From: Rufibacter psychrotolerans
Lineage (GTDB): Bacteria; Bacteroidota; Bacteroidia; Cytophagales; Hymenobacteraceae
Direction: 5' to 3'
Assembly (NCBI RefSeq): GCF_016924645.1
Contig: NZ_JAFFJV010000011.1
Coordinates: 62,001 to 126,000 of the forward strand
Length of the DNA: 64,000 bases
The translations under genes were made by a program, and so were the position numbers. Numbering within the stretch: the stretch's first letter is position 1; every line of letters begins with the position of its first letter. Positions 42,416 to 50,245 of the stretch are shown piece by piece. The notes under the pieces were generated by a model that saw nothing but the letters and a program-made list of their open reading frames with translations, made no database searches and had not been told where the DNA came from.

Positions 42416-44980
42416 TTATCCTCTTGGGTTCAGGGCTTCGTTGATGCGGTCAGAAAGGTCCAGCAGGTGGTAGTTGCTCAGAGAATCTGATTGAGCCGCA
42501 GCCGCTCCTTTAATCAGGGAGTTGATGTTGCGTAACTCCGCTTTGGCTACAGACACCACGTCGCTCTGCATGACATCCAGGGTAGGGGCAGCGGGTCTTC
42601 TGGCGGCGGCCTGAGTCGAAGCGGCCGTAGCCGGCGCTGGTTTCACCAGATCAATCAGTTGCTCAACGTACAGCTTCTGCAGGTTTCGGCGGTACACATC
42701 AATGGCCTGTTTGTTCTTCACTTCTTTAAAGATAGAGTTGTTCATGTCGGTAAAGAAGTCGGTCACTTTGTAGGCCTTGGCGCCGTCCATGGCCTCGCCG
42801 GCAATCAGCTTGGTCAGGGTAGCGTTGCTGATGAGGCGGTTAAGCACGTTCTGCTGGCTGCGGGACACCACCACCATGGGGTTGGCCCCGGTGTTGTTCA
42901 GGACGTTGGGCGCCAGCAACCAGGTAGGCGTAGTGAACAGCTGCTTGTCTAAGAAGGCCATGGCCTCCTTCTGGGTTGCGGCCGGGGTACGCTCGTACAC
43001 CACACCTTCCTGCTCTACCGTTTTGGGGGTCTCATAGATACCGCCAATGTTTTTGGCCACGTGGCCCATGTACCGGTTAAACTGCGTGGTCAACTGGCCA
43101 TACATGTTCTCCAGGTTGTCATAGCCTTCGTTTTCCTCGCGGGTCCACTCGGGGAGCTTGGCCAGGATGCGCTGCAGGTTCTTAATGCCGTACGCAGAGG
43201 CCTTCATGGCGTTGTCGCTCAGGTCCTCGTTCTGCGAGTGCGGGTCATCTGGGTTGGTCTCGGTCCCGAACCAGTAGCGGCGGTTTTTCAGCTTCTCCAC
43301 CGTCATCTTGTTGAGGGTAGCGATCTCGTCTTTCGCGCTCTTGGCGTTTGGCAGCATGCGGTAGCCCCACTCAATGGCCCACAGGTCATAGTCACCGATT
43401 CTTGGATAGATGCCTTTGGAGGTGATGTTGTCTTCCGGCTGGGCCACGTAGTTAAAGCGGGCGTAGTCCATGATGGACGGCGTGTGGCCGTTCTGCTCCA
43501 CCCATTTCTTGTTGCGCAGGTTTTCTACCGGTACGGTGGAGCTGGAGCCGTAGTTGTGGCGCAAGCCTAGGGTGTGGCCCACCTCGTGCGAAGACACAAA
43601 CCGGATCAAATCGCCCATCAGTTCCTCAGGGAACTCCATTTTGCGGGCACGGGGGTCAACGGCCGCCGCCTGGATGAAGTACCAGTCGCGCACCAGTTTC
43701 ATCACGTTGTGGTACCAGTTGATGTGGCTTTCCATGATCTCGCCGCTGCGCGGATCTGAGATGCTGGGCCCGCTGGCGTTGGAAATCTCGGAAGGTTTGT
43801 ACACAATGGCCGAGTGGCGCGCGTCTTCCAGGCTCCAGTTTGGATCTTCCTTGGGCGTGGGGGCCACTTTGCCGATCACGGCGTTCTTAAAGCCCGCCTT
43901 CTCAAAGGCTTTCTGCCAGTCGTTCACGCCGGCAATCAGGTAAGGCACCCATTGCTTCGGCGTAGCCGGGTCAATGTAGAAGACAATGGGCTTTTTGGGC
44001 TCTACCAGTTCACCACGCTTGTACTTGGCCATGTCTTTTTCCTTGGGCTCCAGTCTCCAGCGCTTCACCATCTGGATTTCCTTCACGCCCTGCGGATTGG
44101 CGTCAAAATCGGTGTAACCCACGGTAAAGTAACCCACGCGTGGGTCAAAGTAACGCGGTTGCATGGGTACTTTGGGCAGCACCACCATGGAGGTGTTGAT
44201 CTCAATGGTAGAGGAGCCGTTGAGGTTAGAGTTGGCAGCCCCACCGCCCGAAGGCGCGGCCCCGAAGCCGGTGGTAGGAGGGGTGAGTACGTAGGTTTTC
44301 ACGGTGGTCACTTCCACGTTCTGCGGATAGCTGCGTACGTTCTGGATGTAGCTGCGGTCGCCTATGAAGTTGCCCAACCGGAAACGGGTTTTGCCCGCCG
44401 GCGAGCTGAACGAGAAGATTTCGTTTTCGCCCTTGATGTAGTCGGTCACGTCAATGACGCTGCTCTTGTTGTTAGGACCGTAGGCCGCCACGTTGAACGC
44501 CGCCACAATGGCCTGCACGTTAGAGCGCTGCACCGCCTGGTACATAGACTTGGTGCTGTCTGGGCTGTAGGTTGCGTAGGAGATCTTGCGCATGAAAACG
44601 CGGTCATCGGGACCTTTCTCAAACATGATCACGGCGCTGCCGATCTGGTCCCCGGCGTAGCCCGAGGCGGAGCGCACCTCGGCCCCGGCCTTGGAAATAC
44701 GGTTCACCACCAGGATCTCGCGGCCCAAAACGGAGTCAGCCAGCTCAAAGAAGTACTTGTCTTCTACTTTGTGGGTCTTGAAAAAGCCGGACTTGGACTG
44801 GGCTTTGTCGGTGATGACGTCGGCGTAGGGCTTCGGTTTGGATGATTTGGCCGCGTTGCCCTGCAGCCCGGCGGCTCCGGCTACCCGGCGCGTGGAATCG
44901 GCGGGTTGGGTGCGACCCTGGGCCATGGCTACTCCGGCAAAGGTAGAAACCAGCCCCAGCGTCAGTAAGAACTTCTTCAT
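42416..44980 (-). CDS. Zinc-dependent metalloprotease, DUF5117/DUF5118 type
   Basis: The 854-residue secreted protease has a signal peptide (to MAQG), a 'DKAQSKSGFFKTHKVEDKYFFELADSVLGREILVVNRISK' N-terminal region (DUF5118-like), a central DUF5117-like region, and a metzincin-type zinc site 'SSHEVGHTLGLRHNYGSSS' (HExxHxxGxxH) with 'SIMDYARFNYV' downstream (Met-turn). It is a large, conserved Bacteroidota family of unknown substrate, probably periplasmic or outer-membrane associated. Confidence 0.92.
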   Translation of the reverse strand: MKKFLLTLGLVSTFAGVAMAQGRTQPADSTRRVAGAAGLQGNAAKSSKPKPYADVITDKAQSKSGFFKTHKVEDKYFFELADSVLGREILVVNRISKAGAEVRSASGYAGDQIGSAVIMFEKGPDDRVFMRKISYATYSPDSTKSMYQAVQRSNVQAIVAAFNVAAYGPNNKSSVIDVTDYIKGENEIFSFSSPAGKTRFRLGNFIGDRSYIQNVRSYPQNVEVTTVKTYVLTPPTTGFGAAPSGGGAANSNLNGSSTIEINTSMVVLPKVPMQPRYFDPRVGYFTVGYTDFDANPQGVKEIQMVKRWRLEPKEKDMAKYKRGELVEPKKPIVFYIDPATPKQWVPYLIAGVNDWQKAFEKAGFKNAVIGKVAPTPKEDPNWSLEDARHSAIVYKPSEISNASGPSISDPRSGEIMESHINWYHNVMKLVRDWYFIQAAAVDPRARKMEFPEELMGDLIRFVSSHEVGHTLGLRHNYGSSSTVPVENLRNKKWVEQNGHTPSIMDYARFNYVAQPEDNITSKGIYPRIGDYDLWAIEWGYRMLPNAKSAKDEIATLNKMTVEKLKNRRYWFGTETNPDDPHSQNEDLSDNAMKASAYGIKNLQRILAKLPEWTREENEGYDNLENMYGQLTTQFNRYMGHVAKNIGGIYETPKTVEQEGVVYERTPAATQKEAMAFLDKQLFTTPTWLLAPNVLNNTGANPMVVVSRSQQNVLNRLISNATLTKLIAGEAMDGAKAYKVTDFFTDMNNSIFKEVKNKQAIDVYRRNLQKLYVEQLIDLVKPAPATAASTQAAARRPAAPTLDVMQSDVVSVAKAELRNINSLIKGAAAAQSDSLSNYHLLDLSDRINEALNPRG

Positions 44981-45102
44981 GCTGTAGTAAGCTTGTTAGT
45001 TGTATAAAGGGTTGCGTGTAGTGTGGAATGCACCCAGGCTTAGACAAGCAGCGGTGGAGAAGGTTTAATGAGATAGGGAGAGAAAGTTAAAAATTGTGGT
45101 AG

Positions 45103-45141
45103 GCGTTTTGGAGGTGTTTTTGGGAAAGAGGGCGGGAAACG
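45103..45141. repeat. Nested palindromic repeat, degenerate copy
   Basis: GCGTTTTGGAGG...GGGCGGGAAACGG with inner TTTTT/GAAAG; it lies directly before the REP unit. Confidence 0.45.
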
Positions 45142-45159
45142 GATTCATCACAAGTAAAA

Positions 45160-45330
45160 CTGGCGCGAGTCTCCAGACTCGTGACACTTGATGAGGGTAG
45201 TCTCCAGACTACCCTCGCTGCACCGCAGCGACATTACGCATTGTTGTTTCCAAGCATTTCCGGTTCGTGGTTCCCGGCGAGTCTGGAGACTCGCATTATC
45301 CCAAGGCACGAGTCTGGAGACTCGCGCCAG
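45160..45330. repeat. REP/BIME unit upstream of the RAYT gene
   Basis: This 171-bp unit has perfect 24-bp terminal inverted repeats (45160-45183 and 45307-45330, core GCGAGTCTCCAGACTCG). Inside are a palindrome at 45193-45216 (GAGGGTAGTCT / AGACTACCCTC), GCTGC-ACC-GCAGC (45217-45229) and GCGAGTCT-GG-AGACTCGC (45278-45295). It ends about 100 bases before the transposase start. Confidence 0.9.
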
Positions 45331-45353
45331 CTTTTCCTTGTGAGATTCCCTGT

Positions 45354-45391
45354 ACCGTTTTTCTGCTGTTTTTGGGAAACAGGCCTAAAAC
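45354..45391. repeat. Nested palindromic repeat, copy 11
   Basis: The right arm GGCCTAAAAC and inner GTTTTT/GAAAC are intact; the left arm is worn. It lies between the REP unit and the transposase gene. Confidence 0.5.
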
Positions 45392-45432
45392 AAGCATCTT
45401 CCTTCATTTGCCAAATTTCGTATAAGTTCGCC

Positions 45433-45984
45433 ATGAGCACCAAATACAAAACCCGCAATCCAGAAGGTATTTACTTTATAAGCATGGCCGTTGTGGAGTG
45501 GGTAGATGTATTTACCCGAAGAGAGTATTGCGAGCTACTAGTGGATAGCCTCAAGTATTGCATTCAGCAAAAGGGACTGGTGCTGCATGCCTGGGTCATC
45601 ATGCCTAATCATCTACACCTGATTGCATCCTCAACGGAAAAGAGCTCTCTGCCCAATATTCTGAGAGACTTCAAGAAATTTACTTCCAATAAGTTGATTC
45701 AAGCTATTCAGGACAATCCGCTGGAAAGCCGAAGGCGGTGGATACTTTGGATTTTCCAGAGCAATGGCCAACACAACTCTCAGAACACTCACCATCAATT
45801 CTGGCAGCAGAGTAATCATCCTGTAGAACTCGATTCTCCATATTTGATAGAGCAGAAATTGACCTATTTACACCAAAATCCAGTAGAACTGGGCTTGGTG
45901 GAAGAACCAGAACATTGGCGGTATAGCAGCGCAGTAGATTATGCCGGCGGCAAAGGTTTGCTTCCTCTGGTTTATTTGGATTAG
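45433..45984 (+). CDS. REP-associated tyrosine transposase (RAYT, Y1/HUH family)
   Basis: The 183-residue protein belongs to the IS200-like Y1 group: opening 'GIYFISMAVVEWVDVFTRREYCELLVDSL', HUH motif 'HAWVIMPNHLHLIAS' (HLH), 'ILRDFKKFTSNKLIQAI', and the late 'YLIEQKLTYLHQNPVELGLVEEPEHWRYSSA', whose first Tyr in the YxHxNPV motif is the expected nucleophile. It is flanked by REP hairpins on both sides, the classic RAYT arrangement; RAYTs are thought to move or maintain REPs rather than themselves. The longer open frame from 45181 is REP DNA, so ATG 45433 is chosen. Confidence 0.93.
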   Translation: MSTKYKTRNPEGIYFISMAVVEWVDVFTRREYCELLVDSLKYCIQQKGLVLHAWVIMPNHLHLIASSTEKSSLPNILRDFKKFTSNKLIQAIQDNPLESRRRWILWIFQSNGQHNSQNTHHQFWQQSNHPVELDSPYLIEQKLTYLHQNPVELGLVEEPEHWRYSSAVDYAGGKGLLPLVYLD

Positions 45985-46022
45985 CTAATATCTTTTTTCT
46001 ACAACTTCTGCGCTGGCCTACA

Positions 46023-46078
46023 CTGGCGCGAGTTTCCAAACTCTTGCCTTTGCATAATGCGAACGCTCCAGACTATCC
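46023..46078. repeat. REP remnant downstream of the RAYT gene
   Basis: CTGGCGCGAGTTTCCAAACTC matches the REP terminal hairpin with two changes; GAACGCTCCAGACTATCCGGG follows. It lies about 40 bases after the transposase stop. Confidence 0.7.
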
Positions 46079-46106
46079 GGGAATTACTAGCTGAAATGCA
46101 GCCTCT

Positions 46107-46463
46107 TCAATCCTTCAAGCTCTTCTCCAACTGCCCCAACAACGAAATAAACCTGCCAGACTTCTCCTCTATGGTGCTCAGGCCTTGCTGGGCCAGGTCA
46201 ATCTTGCCGGTGTTGTAGAGGGTGAACAGGTGCCGGGCGGTGCGTTCTATGTCTTGCTGCAAGTCATAGAGCGCCAGCAAGACGGGCTGCTGGCGGTACT
46301 TCTTCAACCCGATGGTGTTGAACCATTCCGTGACGGGGTTCGCCGAGGAGAAGAACGCAGCATCATACTCCCCGCCACTCACATAAAGCACGGAGCGTAC
46401 TTTAGATTTGTAGAGGATATGCTTGATCCTGAGTTGCTGGATATCAATCTCGGCGTTTGTCAT
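46107..46463 (-). CDS. CZB-like four-helix protein lacking the full zinc site
   Basis: 118 residues, wholly helical in character: 'LRIKHILYKSKVRSVLYVSGGEYDAAFFSSANPVTEWFNTIGLKKYRQQPVLLALYDLQQDIERTARHLFTLYNTGKIDLAQQGLSTIEEKSGRFISLLGQLEKSL'. The pattern follows chemoreceptor zinc-binding (CZB) domains: the first helix His is present (IKHILYK), but the Cys of the C-x-x-GKW segment and the later HxxxH appear replaced (EWFNTIG, DLQQDIE). It starts 17 bases after the PAS gene ends, on the same strand, so it may sense or relay with it. Family assignment is tentative. Confidence 0.5.
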   Translation of the reverse strand: MTNAEIDIQQLRIKHILYKSKVRSVLYVSGGEYDAAFFSSANPVTEWFNTIGLKKYRQQPVLLALYDLQQDIERTARHLFTLYNTGKIDLAQQGLSTIEEKSGRFISLLGQLEKSLKD

Positions 46464-46480
46464 GCAGGTTTTTAGGCGCG

Positions 46481-47755
46481 TTAAGAGGCGCTGTTTTTAC
46501 TCTGGTTTTCCAGTTCCTGTAGTTTCTGGGTGCATTTCACCTGCTCCGTTACCTCATAGCCGAACACCAGAATGCCCTCAATCTGCTGCGTCTCAGAGTA
46601 AAGGGCCTGGTAGGTGAAGTTGATGTAGATCTGTTCCAGGTCCTGGGCGCTGGTGCGGCCAATCAAAATAGGCACCTCCTTGGCCACAAAATCCTCGCCA
46701 GTCTGGTACACTTTGTCCAGAATCTGCACAAAGCCCTGCTCGGCCACCTCAGGCAGCGCCTCTGCCACCGTTTTGTGGAGCAGGTCGCGGCCGGGGAACA
46801 GCTTCTGGTACTCGGGGTTGACCAGGTGGTAGCGGTGCTCGGGCCCTTGCAGAATACAGAAGAAGGCCGGTGCTTTCATGATGAGGCGCTCCAGGGTAGA
46901 CCTTTCGGCCTGGGCTTTCTGCAGGGCCAGCTGGATCTGGTCAGACAAAAGGGCCAGCTGCTCGTTGCTTTCCAGCAGTTCCTGTACCATCAGCTTGGTG
47001 TCGTGAATGTCAGTGTTGCTGCCCACGCGCAGTTTCACGGTTCCGTCCAGGTCTACCAGCGGAAGGCTCTTGACCACGTGCCAGCGGTAGTTGCCGTCTT
47101 TGTTCCGGATGCGCACCTCGGCCTGAAACTCCTGGTTGTTGGGCCAGGCCTGGTTCATTTTCCGCTGCAGCGCCGCCAGGTCATCGGGGTGGAAGGTCTG
47201 CCGCCAACCGGTGCCCAGCAGTTGCTCAGAAGAAAGGCCGGTGTAGTCTATCCAGCGCTGGTTCACGTAGGTCACGTTACCTTGCGTATCGGCGGTGTGG
47301 ATGAGCTGCGGCACGGCATCGGTCATGAACCTGAACTTGTTCTCAGACTCCAGCTGGGCCTTTTTGGCCAGCTCGCGGGCGGTCACGTTGGCCGTGCGCC
47401 GGATGATGTATTTCACGTTGCCGTCCTGGTCCAGCACGGGCGTGTGCGAGGCTTCCCAGTAGCGGGTCTCGTAGCCTCCCTCCGGACGGGCAATGTCATA
47501 GCGCAGCACCTCAAAATAGGTGACGGTCTTCTCCCGGAAAGTCCTGTCAATGGACTGCCGCAGGATAGAGCCGTTCTTGGAATCCGCGTCCACCGGACTG
47601 TCAGGGAAGGCCTCCAGCAGGTTACGGCCAATCAGTTGCTCCCGCGTGCGAAGCACCAGGCCCAGGTACTTGTCTGTGGCCTCCAGCACGGTGTAGTCTG
47701 GGGCAATGGCCACCAGGGCCTCGGGGATATTGACAAACAGCTCGTGTAAATCCAT
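46481..47755 (-). CDS. PAS domain protein without a kinase domain
   Basis: 424 residues with three PAS-type regions: one near 1-125 ('EALVAIAPDYTVLEATDKYLGLVLRTREQLIGRNLLEAFPD'), a clear PAS/PAC pair near 140-265 ('QLIHTADTQGNVTYVNQRWIDYTGLSSEQLLGTGWRQTFHPDDL'), a coiled linker, and a third near 290-410 ('FFCILQGPEHRYHLVNPEYQKLFPGRDLLHKTVAEALPEV'). It ends in a short coiled coil with no HisKA, HATPase or GGDEF domain. It follows the mutase gene by 20 bases, so it may be in the same transcript. Confidence 0.85.
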   Translation of the reverse strand: MDLHELFVNIPEALVAIAPDYTVLEATDKYLGLVLRTREQLIGRNLLEAFPDSPVDADSKNGSILRQSIDRTFREKTVTYFEVLRYDIARPEGGYETRYWEASHTPVLDQDGNVKYIIRRTANVTARELAKKAQLESENKFRFMTDAVPQLIHTADTQGNVTYVNQRWIDYTGLSSEQLLGTGWRQTFHPDDLAALQRKMNQAWPNNQEFQAEVRIRNKDGNYRWHVVKSLPLVDLDGTVKLRVGSNTDIHDTKLMVQELLESNEQLALLSDQIQLALQKAQAERSTLERLIMKAPAFFCILQGPEHRYHLVNPEYQKLFPGRDLLHKTVAEALPEVAEQGFVQILDKVYQTGEDFVAKEVPILIGRTSAQDLEQIYINFTYQALYSETQQIEGILVFGYEVTEQVKCTQKLQELENQSKNSAS

Positions 47756-47775
47756 CTTGAAATTGGGTAAGAAGC

Positions 47776-49908
47776 CTATTCTTGCAGTAACTTCTCTAAA
47801 ATCTGCTGCGCCGCCACACTGATCACGGTACCCGGTCCGAAGATACCTGCTACGCCGGCATCATACAAAAACTGGTAATCCTGCGCCGGAATCACGCCCC
47901 CGGCAATGACCATGATGTCTTCGCGGCCCAGCTTCTTCAACTCTGCAATTAGCTGCGGAATCAGGGTTTTGTGGCCGGCGGCGAGGCTGCTCACGCCTAC
48001 CACGTGCACGTCATTCTCTGCGGCCTGCAGAGCCACTTCCTCCGGGGTCTGAAAAAGCGGACCTAAATCCACGTCAAAGCCGAGGTCGGCGAAGGAGGTG
48101 GCGATTACTTTGGAGCCGCGGTCGTGGCCGTCCTGGCCCATTTTGGCTACCATGATTCTTGGTCGGCGGCCTTCCTGCTCCGCAAATTGGTCGGCGAGCG
48201 CCTGGGCCTTGCCGAAGTTCTCGTCGTCTGATATCTCTGAACTGTACACGCCGGATATGGATCTGATGGTGGCCCGGTGGCGGCCGAATACTTTTTCTAA
48301 GGCATAGGAAATCTCGCCCAGGCTGCAGCGCACGCGGGCGGCGTTGATGGCTAGTTCCAGCAGGTTGCCTTCACCCGTTTCGGCGGCCTGGGTCAAAGCA
48401 TCCATGGCGGCGAACACGGCGTTTTCGTCCCGGTTTTCCCGAAGTTGGGCTAAACGGGCCAACTGGGCCTCGCGTACGGCAGTGTTGTCAATATCCAGAA
48501 TCTCCAGGTGTTCCTCGGTCTCCGGACGGTATTTGTTCACACCCACAATCACGTCTTTTCCAGCATCAATCCGGGCCTGCCGACGGGCGGCGGCCTCTTC
48601 AATGCGCATTTTGGGCAATCCGGTTTCTATGGCTTTGGCCATACCACCCAGGCGCTCCACTTCCTGGATCAAATCCCAGGCGCGGTGCGCGAGTTGGTGG
48701 GTGAGGGCCTCCACGTAATAAGAGCCGCCCCAGGGGTCCACGGTTTTGGTGATATGCGTTTCCTGCTGCAGGTAAATCTGGGTGTTGCGGGCAATGCGCG
48801 CGGAGAAGTCTGTTGGTAAGGCGATGGCTTCGTCCAGAGCGTTGGTGTGCAAACTCTGCGTTCCGCCCAGCGCGGCGGCCAGGGCTTCCACGGTGGTGCG
48901 GGCCACGTTGTTGAACGGGTCCTGCTCGGTTAAACTCCAGCCAGAGGTCTGGCAGTGCGTGCGCAAGGCCAGGGATTTATCGCTTTTGGGGTTGAACTGC
49001 TTGATGAGTTTGGCCCACAGCATGCGGGCAGCGCGCATTTTGGCAATTTCCATGAAGTGGTTCATGCCAATGGCCCAGAAAAACGACAACCGCGGCGCGA
49101 AGGTGTCAATGTCCATGCCCGCGGCCAGACCGGTGCGTACGTATTCCAGGCCATCGGCCAAGGTGTAGGCCAGTTCCAGATCGGCCGTGGCCCCGGCTTC
49201 CTGCATGTGGTAGCCCGAGATGGAGATGGAGTTGAACTTGGGCATGTGTCGGGAGGTGTACGCGAAGATATCGGCGATTATGCGCATGCTGGGCTCCGGC
49301 GGGTAGATATAGGTATTGCGCACCATGAACTCCTTCAGGATATCGTTCTGGATGGTGCCGCTCAGTTGCTCCGGTTTCACGCCCTGTTCCTCGGCGGCTA
49401 CAATGTAAAACGCCAGGATGGGCAACACCGCCCCGTTCATAGTCATGGAAACGCTCATCTGGTCCAGCGGAATCTGATCGAACAGAATCTTCATGTCCAG
49501 GATGGAATCAATGGCTACGCCGGCCTTGCCCACATCACCCACTACGCGCGGGTGGTCTGAGTCATAGCCCCGGTGCGTGGCCAAGTCAAACGCTACGGAA
49601 AGGCCTTTCTGACCGGCGGCCAGGTTGCGGCGGTAAAAGGCGTTGGATTCCTCGGCGGTGCTGAAGCCCGCGTATTGCCGGATGGTCCAGGGGTTCTTCA
49701 CGTACATGGTGCTGTACGGTCCGCGCAGAAACGGCGGCAGACCGGCTGCAAAGTCCAGGTGCTCAAACGCGGCCGTGTCTTCTTTGGTGTAGAAGTTCTG
49801 CAGCGGCAGGCGCTCGGCGGTTTTCCAGGTTTTCGGTTCCGTTTTCGGCTCATTCCCGAAAAAAGAGCCCTGAAACGTGAAAGGTATCTTGGTGAAATCT
49901 GGTTTCAT
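47776..49908 (-). CDS. mutB: Methylmalonyl-CoA mutase, large (catalytic) subunit
   Basis: The 710-residue B12 enzyme has an N-terminal TIM barrel ('[61 protein letters not shown]', '[27 protein letters not shown]', '[25 protein letters not shown]') and a C-terminal cobalamin domain with '[16 protein letters not shown]' (DxHxxG ligand). It interconverts methylmalonyl-CoA and succinyl-CoA. Its first codons include a palindromic repeat (49840-49877). A 337-bp repeat-filled gap separates it from mutA. Confidence 0.97.
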   Translation of the reverse strand: MKPDFTKIPFTFQGSFFGNEPKTEPKTWKTAERLPLQNFYTKEDTAAFEHLDFAAGLPPFLRGPYSTMYVKNPWTIRQYAGFSTAEESNAFYRRNLAAGQKGLSVAFDLATHRGYDSDHPRVVGDVGKAGVAIDSILDMKILFDQIPLDQMSVSMTMNGAVLPILAFYIVAAEEQGVKPEQLSGTIQNDILKEFMVRNTYIYPPEPSMRIIADIFAYTSRHMPKFNSISISGYHMQEAGATADLELAYTLADGLEYVRTGLAAGMDIDTFAPRLSFFWAIGMNHFMEIAKMRAARMLWAKLIKQFNPKSDKSLALRTHCQTSGWSLTEQDPFNNVARTTVEALAAALGGTQSLHTNALDEAIALPTDFSARIARNTQIYLQQETHITKTVDPWGGSYYVEALTHQLAHRAWDLIQEVERLGGMAKAIETGLPKMRIEEAAARRQARIDAGKDVIVGVNKYRPETEEHLEILDIDNTAVREAQLARLAQLRENRDENAVFAAMDALTQAAETGEGNLLELAINAARVRCSLGEISYALEKVFGRHRATIRSISGVYSSEISDDENFGKAQALADQFAEQEGRRPRIMVAKMGQDGHDRGSKVIATSFADLGFDVDLGPLFQTPEEVALQAAENDVHVVGVSSLAAGHKTLIPQLIAELKKLGREDIMVIAGGVIPAQDYQFLYDAGVAGIFGPGTVISVAAQQILEKLLQE
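49840..49877. repeat. Nested palindromic repeat, copy 12, inside the mutB coding start
   Basis: Arms CGTTTTCGGCTC and GAGCCCTGAAACG with inner TTCCCGAA. It encodes about residues 11-23 of the mutase in frame. Confidence 0.65.
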
Positions 49909-49914
49909 GTGTTC

Positions 49915-49970
49915 GTATCATGTAGCAGGTATCAAGTATTAGGTTACGAGATATCTGCATGTTTATCATG
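49915..49970. repeat. Heptamer-period degenerate array F
   Basis: Eight 7-base words of the type GTATCAn (gtatcat, gtagcag, gtatcaa, gtattag, gttacga and more worn units) begin 6 bases upstream of the mutB ATG. Confidence 0.65.
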
Positions 49971-49994
49971 TGTAAAGTTCTCGCTCCCCCCCGT

Positions 49995-50155
49995 GTTGTC
50001 ATCCTGGAAGGATCTTGTGGGCGAACTGTAACGCTGTCAGCTAAGTGCAAATACACGTTCTATTTGCATTGCCCCTCTTCCTTGTTCAAGTAGAAAAAGT
50101 TGTTTCATCGCTCTTGTCTTTCTAGTTTGCCCACAAGATCCTTTCAGGATGACAA
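49995..50155. mobile_element. MITE-like inverted-repeat unit in the mutA-mutB gap
   Basis: Terminal inverted repeats of 27 bp with one mismatch (49995-50021 and 50129-50155; core GTCATCCTG[G/A]AAGGATCTTG) enclose about 107 bp with no gene. Weaker matching continues a few bases inward. Confidence 0.7.
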
Positions 50156-50202
50156 ATAGGAAGGGAGGTCTCCTCCTGAAGAGGATTATGTCAAAACATT
50201 TT

Positions 50203-50230
50203 CAAGACTCTAGACTCAGAACTCAAGACT
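50203..50230. repeat. Heptamer-period degenerate array G
   Basis: Four 7-base words: caagact, ctagact, cagaact, caagact. The same word family as array B, 31 kb away, and also just 3' of a minus-strand gene. Confidence 0.8.
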
Positions 50231-50245
50231 GACGCGCCCCGCGCG

